64,000 bases of DNA from Blasia pusilla (lineage: Eukaryota; Marchantiophyta; Marchantiopsida; Blasiales): NCBI GenBank assembly GCA_050084515.1, contig CM114272.1, positions 38,750,001-38,814,000 of the forward strand, given 5' to 3'. The notes below the pieces were generated by a model, which did not search any database, had not been told where the DNA came from, and was given only the letters and a program-made list of their open reading frames with translations. Positions 1-9,651 of the stretch are shown here, one piece after another; positions within the stretch are counted from its first letter, which is position 1; each line of letters begins with the position of its first letter. Position numbers and translations under genes: made by a program.

Positions 1-1476
1 CCATGCAGACGGAGATGGATGCTATTCAGAGAAATGAAACTTGGACTTTGGTTGAAAAGCCGGAGGACGAGGGAAGATAATACGCACCAAGTGGGTGTAC
101 AAGACCAAGTACAAGTCGGACGGTACATTGGATAAATTCAAAGCGAGGTTGGTCGCACAAGGATGCTCACAAATCGAAGGCTTTGACTACTATGAGACTT
201 TGCTCCCCCTTTGCAAGGATGACAACCATTCGAATTGTTCTAGCGGTTGCGAGGAACAAGACGTTGGCTTTGTATACCTGTCGATGTGAAGTCTGCTTTT
301 CGAACAGGAGTCTCAAGGAGGAGGTATATGTTTCTCAACCACCAGGTTTTGAGACACCCGGATCAGAAGAGAAAGTTTGTTTACTTCATCGAGCATTGTA
401 TGGGTTGAAGCAAGCCCCAAGGGTATGGTATCAACGAATAGATACATTCGTTCGAGAGAAGGGTCTCATGAAGAGTCCTTCAGAAGAAAATTTGTATGTG
501 TTTTGCAAAGATGGGATGTATATGTTGATAGTCTTGTATGTGGATGATCTGATCATCACAAGAGACCACAGTAAGAAAATAGAGGAAATGAAGGGAGTGT
601 TGGAATCTGAGTTTGAAATGTCAGATTTAGGTCTTCTGCACTACTTTATAGGCCTGGAAATTTGGCAACAGTCAGATTCTATTTTTCTCTCTCAGCAAAA
701 GTATGCTAGAGCAATCTTGAAGGCATTCGGGATGACCGAGTGTAAGGCAGTGGTCTCGCCAATGGAGGTAGAGTTGAAACTCTCGATGGAGGATGTTTCA
801 CCATTGGTAGATGAAAAGATGTACAGAAAGCTTATAGGCAGTTTGATATTTTTGTGTAACAGTAGACCAGACATTAGCTTCGCTGTGGGTGTATTGAGTA
901 GGTTCTCAACTAAGCCTCGTGAGAACCATTGGAAGGCAGGGATGCGTGTGTTGAAGTACATCAAAGGCACTATCGAGTACGGCATCACCTATGGAGCAAG
1001 GACGGAAATGACAGGTTTTTGTGACTCAGTTAGGCAAGGGAGATTGATTCTCAAGATCAATTTTGGATTATTGCTTCTTGGTAGGATCAGGTGTGGTGTC
1101 ATGGGTCAGCAAGAAGCAACCTACGATGGCTCTTTCTTCTACCGAGGCAGAGTACAAGGCGGCTTGTTATGCTTCTTGTGAAGCAACATGGTTGAGATGG
1201 ATATTGGAGGACATAGGAGAAGCACCAGAAAGTGCTATGGTAATGTGGTGTGACAATCAGAGTTGCATTGCCATAGCACATAATCCTGTGTTTCATGCTC
1301 GTACGAAGCACATAGAGATCCAGTACCATTTTGTTCGTGAATTGATCGAGAGAGAGGTTTTGAAGTTAGTCTATTGTCCAACAAAGGATAACCGTGCAGA
1401 CATCTTCACGAAAGCCTTGAGCGGAGATCACCTTCACGGACATCTGAAGGGTCTTGGCATCGGTCCAAGACAGTAG
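1..1476 (+). pseudogene. Ty1/copia polyprotein, reverse transcriptase-RNase H part, 5' truncated by window edge
   Basis: This is the C-terminal part of a copia Pol polyprotein, which copies element RNA into DNA. The reverse transcriptase core is recognisable by LYGLKQAPRVWYQ and by YVDDLI at about 537-551. The RNase H part shows SSTEAEYKA, the CDNQS stretch and the ARTKHIEI...VRELIE signature typical of plant copia elements, ending at the stop at 1474-1476. Translation changes frame at least twice, near 200-300 and near 1020-1080, so the copy is dead. Gag, protease and integrase would lie left of the window. It is followed directly by a polypurine tract and a 3' LTR, which fixes orientation. 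Family assignment is certain; the lineage within copia is not. Confidence 0.95.
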
Positions 1477-1496
1477 TCCACATGAGAATGGATATT

Positions 1497-1505
1497 GAGG
1501 GGGGG
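1497..1505 (+). other. copia polypurine tract
   Basis: A run GAGGGGGGG lies 20 bases after the pol stop and abuts the LTR start. In copia elements this primes plus-strand DNA synthesis. Position and composition are both as expected. Confidence 0.75.
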
Positions 1506-1919
1506 TATTGGATTCTCAACATCCACTCCTCTGAGCACCATTGATTTGATCGGCCCCCTTGTATGAGGAAAAGCCTAGATCGATGGTTCCGACTTAGACG
1601 TCGAAGGAGTCATAGTAATATGACGTAGGTGGTTTACGGAGTAGCGTTACTAGGTTTATCTAACCCTATATTGCATCAGGGTGCGGCAAATTTTTTCTAT
1701 TAATAGAAACGAAGAAAAATAGGTAAAAACCCTAGTTTTCCCGAGTAGTCAAATAGTCGCGAGCCGCAGCGGTAGCGCATTTTCGTATGTCGAGTTATCT
1801 CCCAGTTCACGTTCCATCGAAGCTCTTGGTGAGTGCACGGACGGACTAGGCCACTTTGTATCTCTAAGTTTTGTAAAGTTAGTGATTTTGTCACTTTCTG
1901 TTTTCTCACAAATCCAACT
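1506..1919 (+). mobile_element. copia 3' LTR
   Basis: It starts TATTGGATTCTCAACATCC and ends ACAAATCCAAC, the near-inverted TTGGATT/AATCCAA ends common in plant copia LTRs (the usual initial TG has become TA). Length is about 414 bp. The right end is inferred from the inverted end motif, because the left LTR and target duplication are outside the window. The next about 20 bp lead straight into the M1 element terminus. Confidence 0.7.
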
Positions 1920-1939
1920 GTTTGGGAATCCGAAATGGA

Positions 1940-2332
1940 GGAGCGGTAAGAGGAGAGGAAGAGAGGAGAGAGGAGAGAGGAAACTAGGGTCAATCGAAAT
2001 AGATACTCTTTTTTGAAGAGAGTTTCTGTTGGGTTGAAGAGAGGAAAATTTTTGTTTGAAATTTTTTGCACTTTTTTGTTCATATATTTAGCAGTCCCAC
2101 AGTTTTTTTTTCCTCTTCCATATTTTGGCAACCCCTCTGAGTCCGACGAGTTGCAAATTGCACAAAATTTAGAAAACTGAAAAATCAGTGGAATCATAAG
2201 TGTGGAACCAATCACTTTTTCCATCCAAGGTCTGGAAATAATCTGTCATTTGCCCGGGGCTGAATAGAGTTCAAGCTCGAAGTGAAGGTTGAGAAAAAAA
2301 TAAAAGTACAATCTAAAACCTCCTTTGCATCC
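1940..2332 (-). repeat. M1 3' non-coding end with purine-rich terminus
   Basis: After the transposase stop the element has about 390 bp of non-coding sequence. It includes one degenerate palindrome half-site (CCTCTGAGTCCGACGAGTTGC near 2135) and then purine-rich (plus-strand) stretches of GAGAGGAAGAGAGG type up to the terminus. The same tail is present in M3, M4, M5 and M6, so it belongs to the element. Confidence 0.8.
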
Positions 2333-3838
2333 TCAAAGTGGTTTGTTTAAAATACTTCGAACTTCTTTGAGGGACAGAATTGGTTGGTGGATTCCTACTC
2401 CTACCTCCGACTCTCTTAAAACTACTAGCAACACATAGTACATGTGCTTACAAGGGAAATACCTTTTGCCACTTGTCTCTCTTTGGACAAAGTCATCACA
2501 TGAACATGTGGGAAAGCAACAGATGTGCACCACATACACCCCTGTGACACTTGAATTTACAGTGTTGTTCCTGACCCAATACATCCTTCCTATTCCATTG
2601 CCACTGTGGACATCTTTTGTGGCGATGATCTCCATTTTTGCCTCCCGAGCTACTGCAATTCGCTTTGCTCTCTCCACCGTTGGCCTGCACATTCTGTTTC
2701 TCTTCATCCCATTTCTAGACTCAAACAGAAATAATGGATTGAGATCATCCACCTTCTTCGGGTACATGTTGACATCGATCTTGGGTTGAATACGAAATGC
2801 GAAGGTCTCTGTAATGCGAACATGCTCCGAACTTCCCCCGTCTACGAGTCTGAAACCGGCACTTGTAAGATTCTCCACTTCGTCTTGAGTGCAGTTCGTG
2901 CCTACGGCGATGGGCCAAATCGTGGGGGTATTCCTAGGAGCTCCAATGGCAGCCGGATAAGACTTCCGGAAAGCGCAAGATTCATTTGGGTAGAAGAAGT
3001 ACTTCAATTGATCCCCGGTCCTCGTGAAACGATCAAAGGTTTTGAGTCCCCAAAACCCAGGTAGAGGTCGTCTAGTCCTTGTACAGTTCTTATTTAGGAA
3101 AGTGCCGCATGCTCTCCTAATGCCATCAGATCGTGCCCTGCAGGTGGGTCCACATCTTGGGTTGCTCCGAGATATATGCCACCGTTTTAGGTTGCAATCC
3201 ACCTCCATTACCGGAATCCCATATTGTTGAACCACCCGGTAAAGGGATGTTGTTGAACTTCCAAAGAACGGAGGGCTTTTGAAATAAAACATTCACTGAT
3301 TTTGGAGAAGTAACTCCGTCCACGGATTTGGGGACGGGTCCGGGGTCCCCGAATACCTGGGCGGTGTAATTTCCTCATCCAAATCAATCACCGGATTCGT
3401 TCCTCGATGCTGCCTCTTCACCTGCCTGAAGTCAAGATACTTATCTGGTCTCCACGAGTCTTGTTCGGACTGCTCTACCACCATCTGTATGGGACGTCTT
3501 GAAACCCGCCCATGAATATCCCCACCTATGTGTACGTCTTGCTCGAGTGGAGTTCCAGCTACGCATCGGTTGAAGGCTTCGACATACAATTTTTCATCAC
3601 CAGATCTCACAGCCGCCCTGACATAGAGCTCGTAGATCGACGGTCCTTTTCCTTTTGTTATGCCTTTTGTGAGAAAGATATGGGATGCTGGAGACTGTAG
3701 CATTGCTCTTGCCTGGTCTTGTTGGCATGCCTCCACAAGTGAAATTCGTTGGCATGCTTGTGACGACCTCCAAGAGGAATGAACACTTTCTGTTCCACTT
3801 GTGTTGGGGTAGAGGGCATTTTCATGAACGTTCAATCC
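2333..3838 (-). pseudogene. M1 transposase exon 2 with SWIM zinc finger
   Basis: This is the C-terminal half of the M transposase. Near its end it carries CSCDDF...YFPCKH, a CxCx15CxH SWIM finger. SWIM fingers are known from plant MULE and FAR1-like proteins and are thought to bind DNA or protein. The exon starts at 3838, just after a GCAG acceptor on the minus strand (GCAG|GGATTGAAC), in the same phase as M3. The frame is shifted near 3290, joining two open stretches (3844-3293 and 3292-2333). The product ends ...RSILNKPL before a stop, as in all M copies. The function of the region upstream of the SWIM finger is unknown to me. Confidence 0.85.
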
Positions 3839-4311
3839 CTGCAACGACGGAAATGTTAGAAGGGAACAAAAATAACTCAGGAGTCAAAGAAATAAGCGAC
3901 CTGTCAGAACTAGATGGGTTGCAGGCCCAAGGCATCCCATGAACGACTCTGCAACCCGTCGGGTCCCGACGTGTTGTAACCTTAAACCCACCTACTGCAA
4001 TCCGTCGGAACCCGACGGGTTGCAAGGCCGAGGCATCCCATGAACGACTCTGTGACCCATCGGGTCCCGATGGGTTGCACACTCGGGTTGCACCAAACAT
4101 CTGGATGCAACCCGTTGGTTTCCGTCGGGTTGCACACTTAGGCAACCCGTCGGTTTCCGTCGGGTTGCACACTCGGGCAACCCGTCGCATCCGACAGCTT
4201 GCTTGGTTTCTTGGGTTTGAAATCCATATAATTCCCACGCTTCTCACCCTCAGCTACAACTTTACAAACAATTCTCAGCGTGAGCTTGACAAGACAAAAT
4301 AGTGAACTCAC
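3839..4311 (-). repeat. M1 intron filled with palindromic repeats
   Basis: A 473-bp phase-0 intron lies between the two transposase exons. The donor is GTGAGTTC (reverse complement at 4304-4311) and the acceptor is GTTGCAG. Its middle, about 3905-4200, is a run of the GCAACCCGTCGG / CCGACGGGTTGC palindrome and variants with short spacers such as AGGCATCCCATGAACGACTC. The exon ends TAG immediately before the donor where M6 has CAG, so a stop sits at the exon boundary. ORFs running through the array are products of the stop-free repeat, not genes. Confidence 0.85.
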
Positions 4312-6121
4312 CTACCGCATGAAGTTTTCCCATTGTCTCATACGTACAGTCCACCAACTCAACCAAGAGCACGACTCTTTGTACTTCCCCTCAATCGCAT
4401 GCTTCCTCCACCACCCATGAAGTTCTTCCTGGCATTCCATGGCCTGCTTCAAGGTTTTGCTGTCCTTGCAGCGTTGGAGTAGAGTGACATGCTCTGTCCT
4501 CTTATTCTCCTTGATGCAAGATTTGGTGTACCGGGTCAACAGACTGTTGCCAATGGAAAGCATCCGACCTTTCCCTCTCCGGTTGAACCTCTCCACCCCA
4601 TAAAACTTCCCGGATAGCAATCCACACAGGTTGTGCATTGTCCGCCATGAACCCATAAATTTCCGGAGGTGGCCTTTTTTTTTCCTTCACCACCTCCAAT
4701 AAGAGTAACAAGCACATCTTCAAACTGCCAACGTCTTCTGCCTTTACTTCACAGACAAATATAGTTTTGAGTCCCTTCTCCACATGGTCATAAACGTGAA
4801 CACCCATCGTCAACCATCCGTTCAGCACTCTGTAGCAAATATCAAAGCTTACCCAGCTCCCGTAAAGATCTTCCCCTTCCCTCATTCGATCTATAAGATC
4901 GAGGCCACTCGACGGACTGTGGTTGACATTTTGAAGACATAGGCCCCTGGATCCTCGCTTCCTTGGCCCATGAACGCCATCTCGAATGAATGGAAATCTG
5001 GAGTTGGCCTTGATTCAGCGATGGCATCCATTTCAGCCGTCTTTCCATCCGGACCTCGATCGACGCAAACAAATTCGGAAGCATTCAAGATCAGCGAGAA
5101 ATGCGAGATTTTCCGAGTTGTTTCTCCTCAACCGCCGTGATCTCGCCTGTCCAGGGATTCCAAGCAATTGTTCACAAATTTGTGATGCCGTTGTGAGCTT
5201 GATCACTCGGGCTTTGAACAGGAGAGTTTTTGAGACCTCGGCTACTTTCTTCGCCACATCCTCCTTGATGTGTCTCTGAATTGCATTGGTCACAGGATGA
5301 GTGTGGGAGCCAACATGGACAGCCAGCCTTGTATACTCTGACGTGGAGCCCAAGTCGTGGACAATGAAAAATATGTATGCAGGACACGCTCCAACGCAGG
5401 AGGGCGATGCCTGACAATGAGGACATCGATGGCCTCCCGGCGGTATGGTGGCACCGACCTCGTATGGAGTTTCTGCATTCTTGGGAGGGAATTGCGACGT
5501 ATTGACTTGCCTATTGCGCTCTAGATATGGGCATGCTGGACTTCTACACTCCAAGGCTCCCACGCATTGGCGGCGGGAGACAATCCAAGGACCATCTGGA
5601 ATTGAAGCACTGGTCGGTTGAAGCGTGCACCATCGATGACAATCAGACTTTCTGTCCATACCCTTCAAGTGTCCTCCATCCTTCTTTTGAGCAGGAGCAG
5701 CAAGTGGAGGAAACTCAAAAATGCAATTTCCATCGTACGTGGACGGCAACTTGTCGACAAGAATGTGCTTGAACATTTTCAAGGGCAGAGACGAAAGCAA
5801 ACTATTGCCTGATACTCACAAGAGGAACGAGTAGGCGGACAGAGGGCCCGATTGGTGTCCGACAGATCCACTGAGGTTGATAACATCCGGAATCTCTTCA
5901 GGAAAAACAACATTGTTACAAGCGTGCGAAGTTGGAGTGGAAGCCGGATCTGCAGAGCTTGGAGTTGCAAACGTAGAGCTCGGAGCACTAGGAAATTCTA
6001 GGCCGTCTACTTGGGAAACAGACGAATTCAAGGGCAGTCCGTAAACTCTGTATTGACCATTTGGTAGAGGTAGGAGATTCCATACTTTACGGTCTGAGGT
6101 CACTGGCTGGACCGTCTCACC
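4312..6121 (-). pseudogene. M1 transposase exon 1 (DNA-binding finger and catalytic region), 5' truncated
   Basis: This is the N-terminal half of the M transposase. In order it shows a Cys-rich stretch with CRSPACPY and HRCPHC, then CVGAC followed 26 residues later by HTH. That C-x3-C-x26-H-x-H spacing is like the WRKY-GCM1 finger of MULE transposases. Then comes a core with YDHVEKGLKTIFVCEVK, GFMADNAQ and AFHWQQSV, which I read as the MULE-type DDE region with its C/H motif. The catalytic acidic residues are not assigned with certainty. Several frame changes interrupt it (near 4880 and 5030). The start codon is lost because the 5' end is deleted at about 6120. Confidence 0.8.
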
Positions 6122-6139
6122 GAATTTGGGAAGCAGAGG

Positions 6140-6890
6140 GTTGCGCATCACACTTGGAACCCGTCGGAGTCCTGGTAACTCAAAAATTACCCGAAGCTAA
6201 CCGAAGCCTGCAACCCGTCGGCATCGGACGGGTTGCACGCCGCTAAACATTGTCGAAGCGAGCAACCCGTCGCTCTCCGACGAGTTGCTCGGATACCGCT
6301 CCTTCTTGCCCGAAGATGCCGAAGGCGTGCAAACCGTCTGTTCTCGACGAGTTCCGCGGGTGCCTCGCCTTTTAGCCCAAAGACGGCGAGGCGTGCAACC
6401 CGTCGCCCTCCAACGGGTTGCGCAAGGGCCTCGCCTTGTGGTGCAGCCAGCCAGACTCCGAAGACTTGCATGGGAAGCCCTCGTTCTTAACCCTTGATGA
6501 GGGAAGCGTGCAACCCAACGGTCTCCGACGGATTGCCCAAGATACGTCCCGTTCCCATCCCAAACACGGCGGAGGCGCGCAACATGTCGGTCTCCGACGG
6601 GTTGCGCGGGTACCTCGCGTTCTTTTTCGAAGACGATGGAGGCGCTCAACCCGTCGGTCTTCGACGGGTTGCTTGCGCACGTGGCGACGTACCCAGGATG
6701 GCGGAGGCGCGCAACATGTCGGTCTCCGACGGGTTGCGCGGGTACCTCGCGTTCTTTTCCGAAGACGATGGAGGCGCTCAACCCGTCGGTCTCCGACGGG
6801 TTGCTCGCGCACGTGGCGACGGACACATGATGACGGAGCCGCGCAACCTGTCGGACTCTGACGGGTTGCCATTTTTCACGTCCGGACTTC
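6140..6890. repeat. palindrome array upstream of B0
   Basis: About 750 bp between M1 and the B0 TATA box is built of the palindrome separated by GC-rich spacers (GCGCGGGTACCTCGCGTTC, GGAGGCGCGC). A 132-bp higher-order unit is repeated: the GGAGGCGCGCAACATGTCGG string starts at 6571 and again at 6703. Good palindromes include 6779-6803. Long ORFs on both strands (for example 6934-6197 minus) encode only repeating QPVGLRRVAR, NPSVSDGLL or TRRSPTGC peptides and are not genes. The same array precedes B2 and B3. Confidence 0.9.
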
Positions 6891-6958
6891 CGTAACATCC
6901 GGCACGTCGCCGTCGAAAGGACGACGGGACCCAACGGTCAGCCCAACGGCTAGAAAAG

Positions 6959-6967
6959 TATAAATAG
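6959..6967 (+). promoter_or_regulatory. TATA box of B0
   Basis: TATAAATAG lies in the context AAAAGTATAAATAGGGC, about 300 bp before the expected start codon. It is preceded by CCCAACGGTCAGCCCAACGGCTA. The same box and flanks are conserved at B2 (32839) and B3 (40779), which supports a real promoter just downstream of the palindrome array. Confidence 0.7.
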
Positions 6968-7257
6968 GGCAAAAATCGCTCATTTCCGGTTTCTCATTTC
7001 GTGATCTTCATTCCTCACTCTCCCGCACAGCAGCTGATTAGATACGAAGGGGGATTTCACACGGCGACACATCGCGAGTCGATAGGAGGGAACGAGAGCG
7101 AGACCGTTCGACGCAACGACAGCGAGACAGTTCGACCGAGCAATCGCGGGACGATTCGAGCTACCCATCAAGGCGATTCGAGCTCCCATCTCGACATCAG
7201 CAAGGCGACTGATCAAGGGATTCGTCGTGGACATAGGTGGAGGCGTTTCCGGAAAAA

Positions 7258-8450
7258 ATCACAAGGAAAAAATCACAAGCCAACAAGTCTGGGAGCTTCA
7301 CTCCGAAGTCCATTAGGACTCCTACGTCAGCTTCTCCTGGGCCTCGTTCGGCGAATGAAATTAGGCAGCAGGAAATCAAGGAGCGGGAAAGGGAAGCGGA
7401 GATGCACAACCAAGTGCTTCTTGCGAGACGTGTTCAAGAGGCGCTAGATAAACAGAACGCAGAGGCTGAGACGTCGCAGGCCTTGAAGAAAAGGATCGCC
7501 GATAAAAAGAGAGAAAAGAAGCGTCTGGACGCGTCGGTGAGGAGGGCAGAATTGGCTAAAGCGAGGAGGGAAAAAGCGATAGCCATTGACGATAGCCCAG
7601 CCCGTCCAACCGCAAGTGTTGAGATGCGGGAAATGTCCCCCACGAAGTCCGAGGATACAATCAACATAGTGGAAACGCCAGAAGTTGAAATCGATGACGA
7701 CGAGGTCATGAGGACCGCCAGCGTGGAGATGGTGGACATGGACGAAGAAGCCGGAGAGCGGTCATTCTCAACTCCAAACCCGGCGGAGGACATCGACCTC
7801 TATCGGATCGGCGAGTTCCCAGTCGATTTGCCAGCTTCTGTCTCAGAAAAGTTAACTGGTCAAGAAACCGACCCCATTTTCGAGCGGGTAAGAGAGGATC
7901 TGGGTTTTTTGAATTATGTGAATTGCAATTCATTGGGATTTCAGTGTAGCTTATTCCTCTTGTCCCGGTTCTGACAGGTGGTAAAGCAGATGGCACTCAT
8001 GGAGGGCCACAATGCCCCGAGGATTCCACTCTGCCGATTGCGGACAATGGAATACGTCCGCGAAATTCAGTCCGAGGAGGACATCGCAAAGCTAAAACAA
8101 TCGGCGGCGACAGCATCCTACATCGACAGCTTTCCTCCCTTCTATGTTCAGCCTTACGACGAGCATGGAACCCAAGCTCTGGTTACCGAGGAGGACTTGG
8201 AAAAGCTTGACACAATCTGGAGGATGCGAGACCAGGATTTCAGAAGGCAAGTTGAGGGCACGGCATTCAGCTGGATGAGGAATCTGCATTTCTTCATCTA
8301 GGATGGAAATCATAGGTTCATGGCGTGGACCAAGTTTGCGGAGGAGCGGCCCAACTCATTGGAGGCACATTTCTGCGTGAAGGTAGTGGTCCTTCACCCA
8401 TACCCTCATCACATGGCGACGGTGGAGATGGCAATGCATGCCATGAACAC
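7258..8450 (+). pseudogene. B0 exons 1-2: charged N-terminus and ParB-like domain
   Basis: Exon 1 (7258-7887) encodes a lysine/glutamate-rich, probably coiled-coil N-terminus (EIRQQEIKEREREAEM, KKRIADKKREKKRLD) followed by an acidic region. A 90-bp intron (GTAAGA...CTGACAG, 7888-7977) leads to exon 2 (7978-8450). Exon 2 has the layout of a ParB/sulfiredoxin fold: PLCRL, EYVREIQSEEDIAKLKQS, then DGNHRFMAW, then VVLHPYPHH. The expected ATG at 7258 reads ATC. A TAG at 8299-8301 replaces the Trp codon (TGG) just before DGNHR, so this copy is dead. Exon 2 ends AAC-AC|GTGAGT. Exons 3-4 of this gene appear at 54589-51740 on the minus strand. Confidence 0.75.
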
Positions 8451-8562
8451 GTGAGTATCTTTAACACTTTCGCAACTCGTCGGACTCCGACGAGTTGCTC
8501 GATTGATGAATGGGTTAGGTATGTTTTTGCCGAAAGCAACTCGTCGGACTCTGACGAAGGTT
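8451..8562 (+). other. B0 intron 2 start, cut by an inversion breakpoint
   Basis: The sequence matches B3 intron 2 (42234-42345) through the first palindrome and into a second, GCAACTCGTCGGACTCTGACG. It then stops and turns into gypsy integrase sequence (minus strand). In B3 the intron continues GGGTTGCT...GCTTTTTCGATG. That continuation is found, reverse-complemented, ending at 54890-54895. The left breakpoint therefore lies inside the right arm of a palindrome, with about two extra bases (AA). Confidence 0.8.
8472..8498. repeat. perfect 27-bp palindrome (variant arm GCAACTCGTCGGA)
   Basis: A 13-bp arm, one central C and an exact reverse-complement arm lie 21 bp inside B0 intron 2. Both arms carry the CTC/GAG form rather than the commoner CCC/GGG, so the change is compensated. 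The sequence is conserved at the same intron position in B3. Confidence 0.9.
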
Positions 8563-9596
8563 TCTAACTGGAGGGATCCATTATCATAGATGGCCAATAC
8601 CTGGTAGGGTCCCATCCAATTTAATTTTAATTTTCTGGGGAACTTTAGTCGCCGGTTATCATACAATAGCACTAAGTCTCCAACACTGATAGATTGTGGC
8701 CGGAGATGTCGATCGTAACGTTTCTTACGTTTCTTTTGCACTTGAAATTTGTCGTCCGCGAACGCGAGCATGCGTGCCTCTTCCAACTCCACTAGGGTCT
8801 CATTCCTGTGTTCGATAAGTTCGCCCCCAGCCTCCGTTCTCGTTCCCTCCAATACCCGATAAGTGGGCAATGCCCATTGAATAGGTGTTAAGGGATGTAC
8901 GCCATAAGTCAGGAAGAACGGGGTGTATTTTGTCGTCATCTTCTCAGCTGTTCGGTACGCCCATAATGCCGGGGAAATTTTTGTGTCCCAATCATAGGAA
9001 TATGTTACCGTTAATCGATTCAATATTCAGCAAATGAGGCCGTTAGATTTTTCCGTCAACCCGTTGGCTTTAGGGTTGTAGGGAGTGGTTTTCCGATGCT
9101 TAATGAGAAAGTGGGAAGTGAGAGACTCAATAGTCTGGTTCAGGAAGTGCGTACCCCGGTCACTTACTAGTCCCAACGGACAGCCATAACGCGTGATAAT
9201 CATCTCGTATAAAAACTTAGCCACTGCTTCACTGTCATCTTTCCGCGTGGCTACCGCTTCGACCATCTTAGTACAATAGTCCGTGGCGATAAGAATATAC
9301 TTCCGCCGGGTTTGGCGAGTGGCCGGGGAGATAGGGCACACGAAGTCAATGCCCCATTTTTCAAAAGGAGCCAGGGGCATGATGGGGACCAAAGGCCACC
9401 GCGTAGTTGCCGTGGGTCGACCTGCCCTTTGACAGGCATCACAACTCTGAATAAAATTACCTACATCTTTGTACATAGTCGGCCACCAATAACGTGCGGC
9501 CAAAATTTTCTTAACGGTATTTTTTACCGCATAGTGTCCACCAAAATCAGCCATATGCAGGGCTCTGATGACCTGGAGAACCTCTTCAGCTTCCAA
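8563..9596 (-). pseudogene. G1 integrase
   Basis: This is a Ty3/gypsy integrase, which inserts element DNA into the chromosome. It has an N-terminal HHCC zinc region (H-MADFGGH ... CDACQ), then the catalytic core with GIDFV and VSDRGTHF, and YNPKANG-LTEKSN containing the likely catalytic Glu. The C-terminal part has GPYQVLAIYDNGSL. A frame break with a stop at 9024-9026 separates core and C-terminal portions, and a second break (9597-9651) separates it from RNase H. It is cut at 8563; the last about 25 codons are at 54896-54970. Confidence 0.9.
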
Positions 9597-9651
9597 GCAT
9601 CTTCGATGCTCTTCATCAACACCTAATTTGAATAAGACCCCTTGACAGATC

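Larger units (their letters stand above)
1940..6121 (-). mobile_element. M1: SWIM-transposase element, 5' truncated
   Basis: This copy of the M family lies on the minus strand. Its 3' terminus is at 1940, reading GGAGCGGTAAGAGGAG on the plus strand; the same terminus recurs at 28216, 36405 and, reversed, at 63009. It contains the two transposase exons and the palindrome-bearing intron. At about 6120 it breaks off within exon 1: the corresponding sequence in M5 continues about 370 bp further before the shared flank TTTGGGAAGCAGAGGG. M1 plus the following B0 gene is a duplicate of M5 plus B3 at 36.4-46 kb. An M-type terminal fold-back is not obvious; the family is assigned by its transposase. 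Confidence 0.85.

Noticed and set aside
1700-2224. 174-codon minus-strand ORF spanning copia LTR and M1 tail
   Set aside because: It crosses the boundary of two unrelated elements, so it cannot be an ancestral gene.
2442-2789. 115-codon plus-strand ORF (also at 28762-29109 and 21598-21251)
   Set aside because: It is the antisense of the SWIM exon, recurring because the exon recurs; no independent evidence of coding.
6197-6934. Long ORFs (up to 245 codons) on both strands through the palindrome array
   Set aside because: They encode only the repeating translation of the stop-free palindrome and are open in several frames at once; no codon preference or domain is visible.
7001-7447. 148-codon ORF overlapping the B0 leader and exon 1
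   Set aside because: It is in a different frame from the conserved exon 1 protein, and the corresponding frame is not maintained in B2 or B3.
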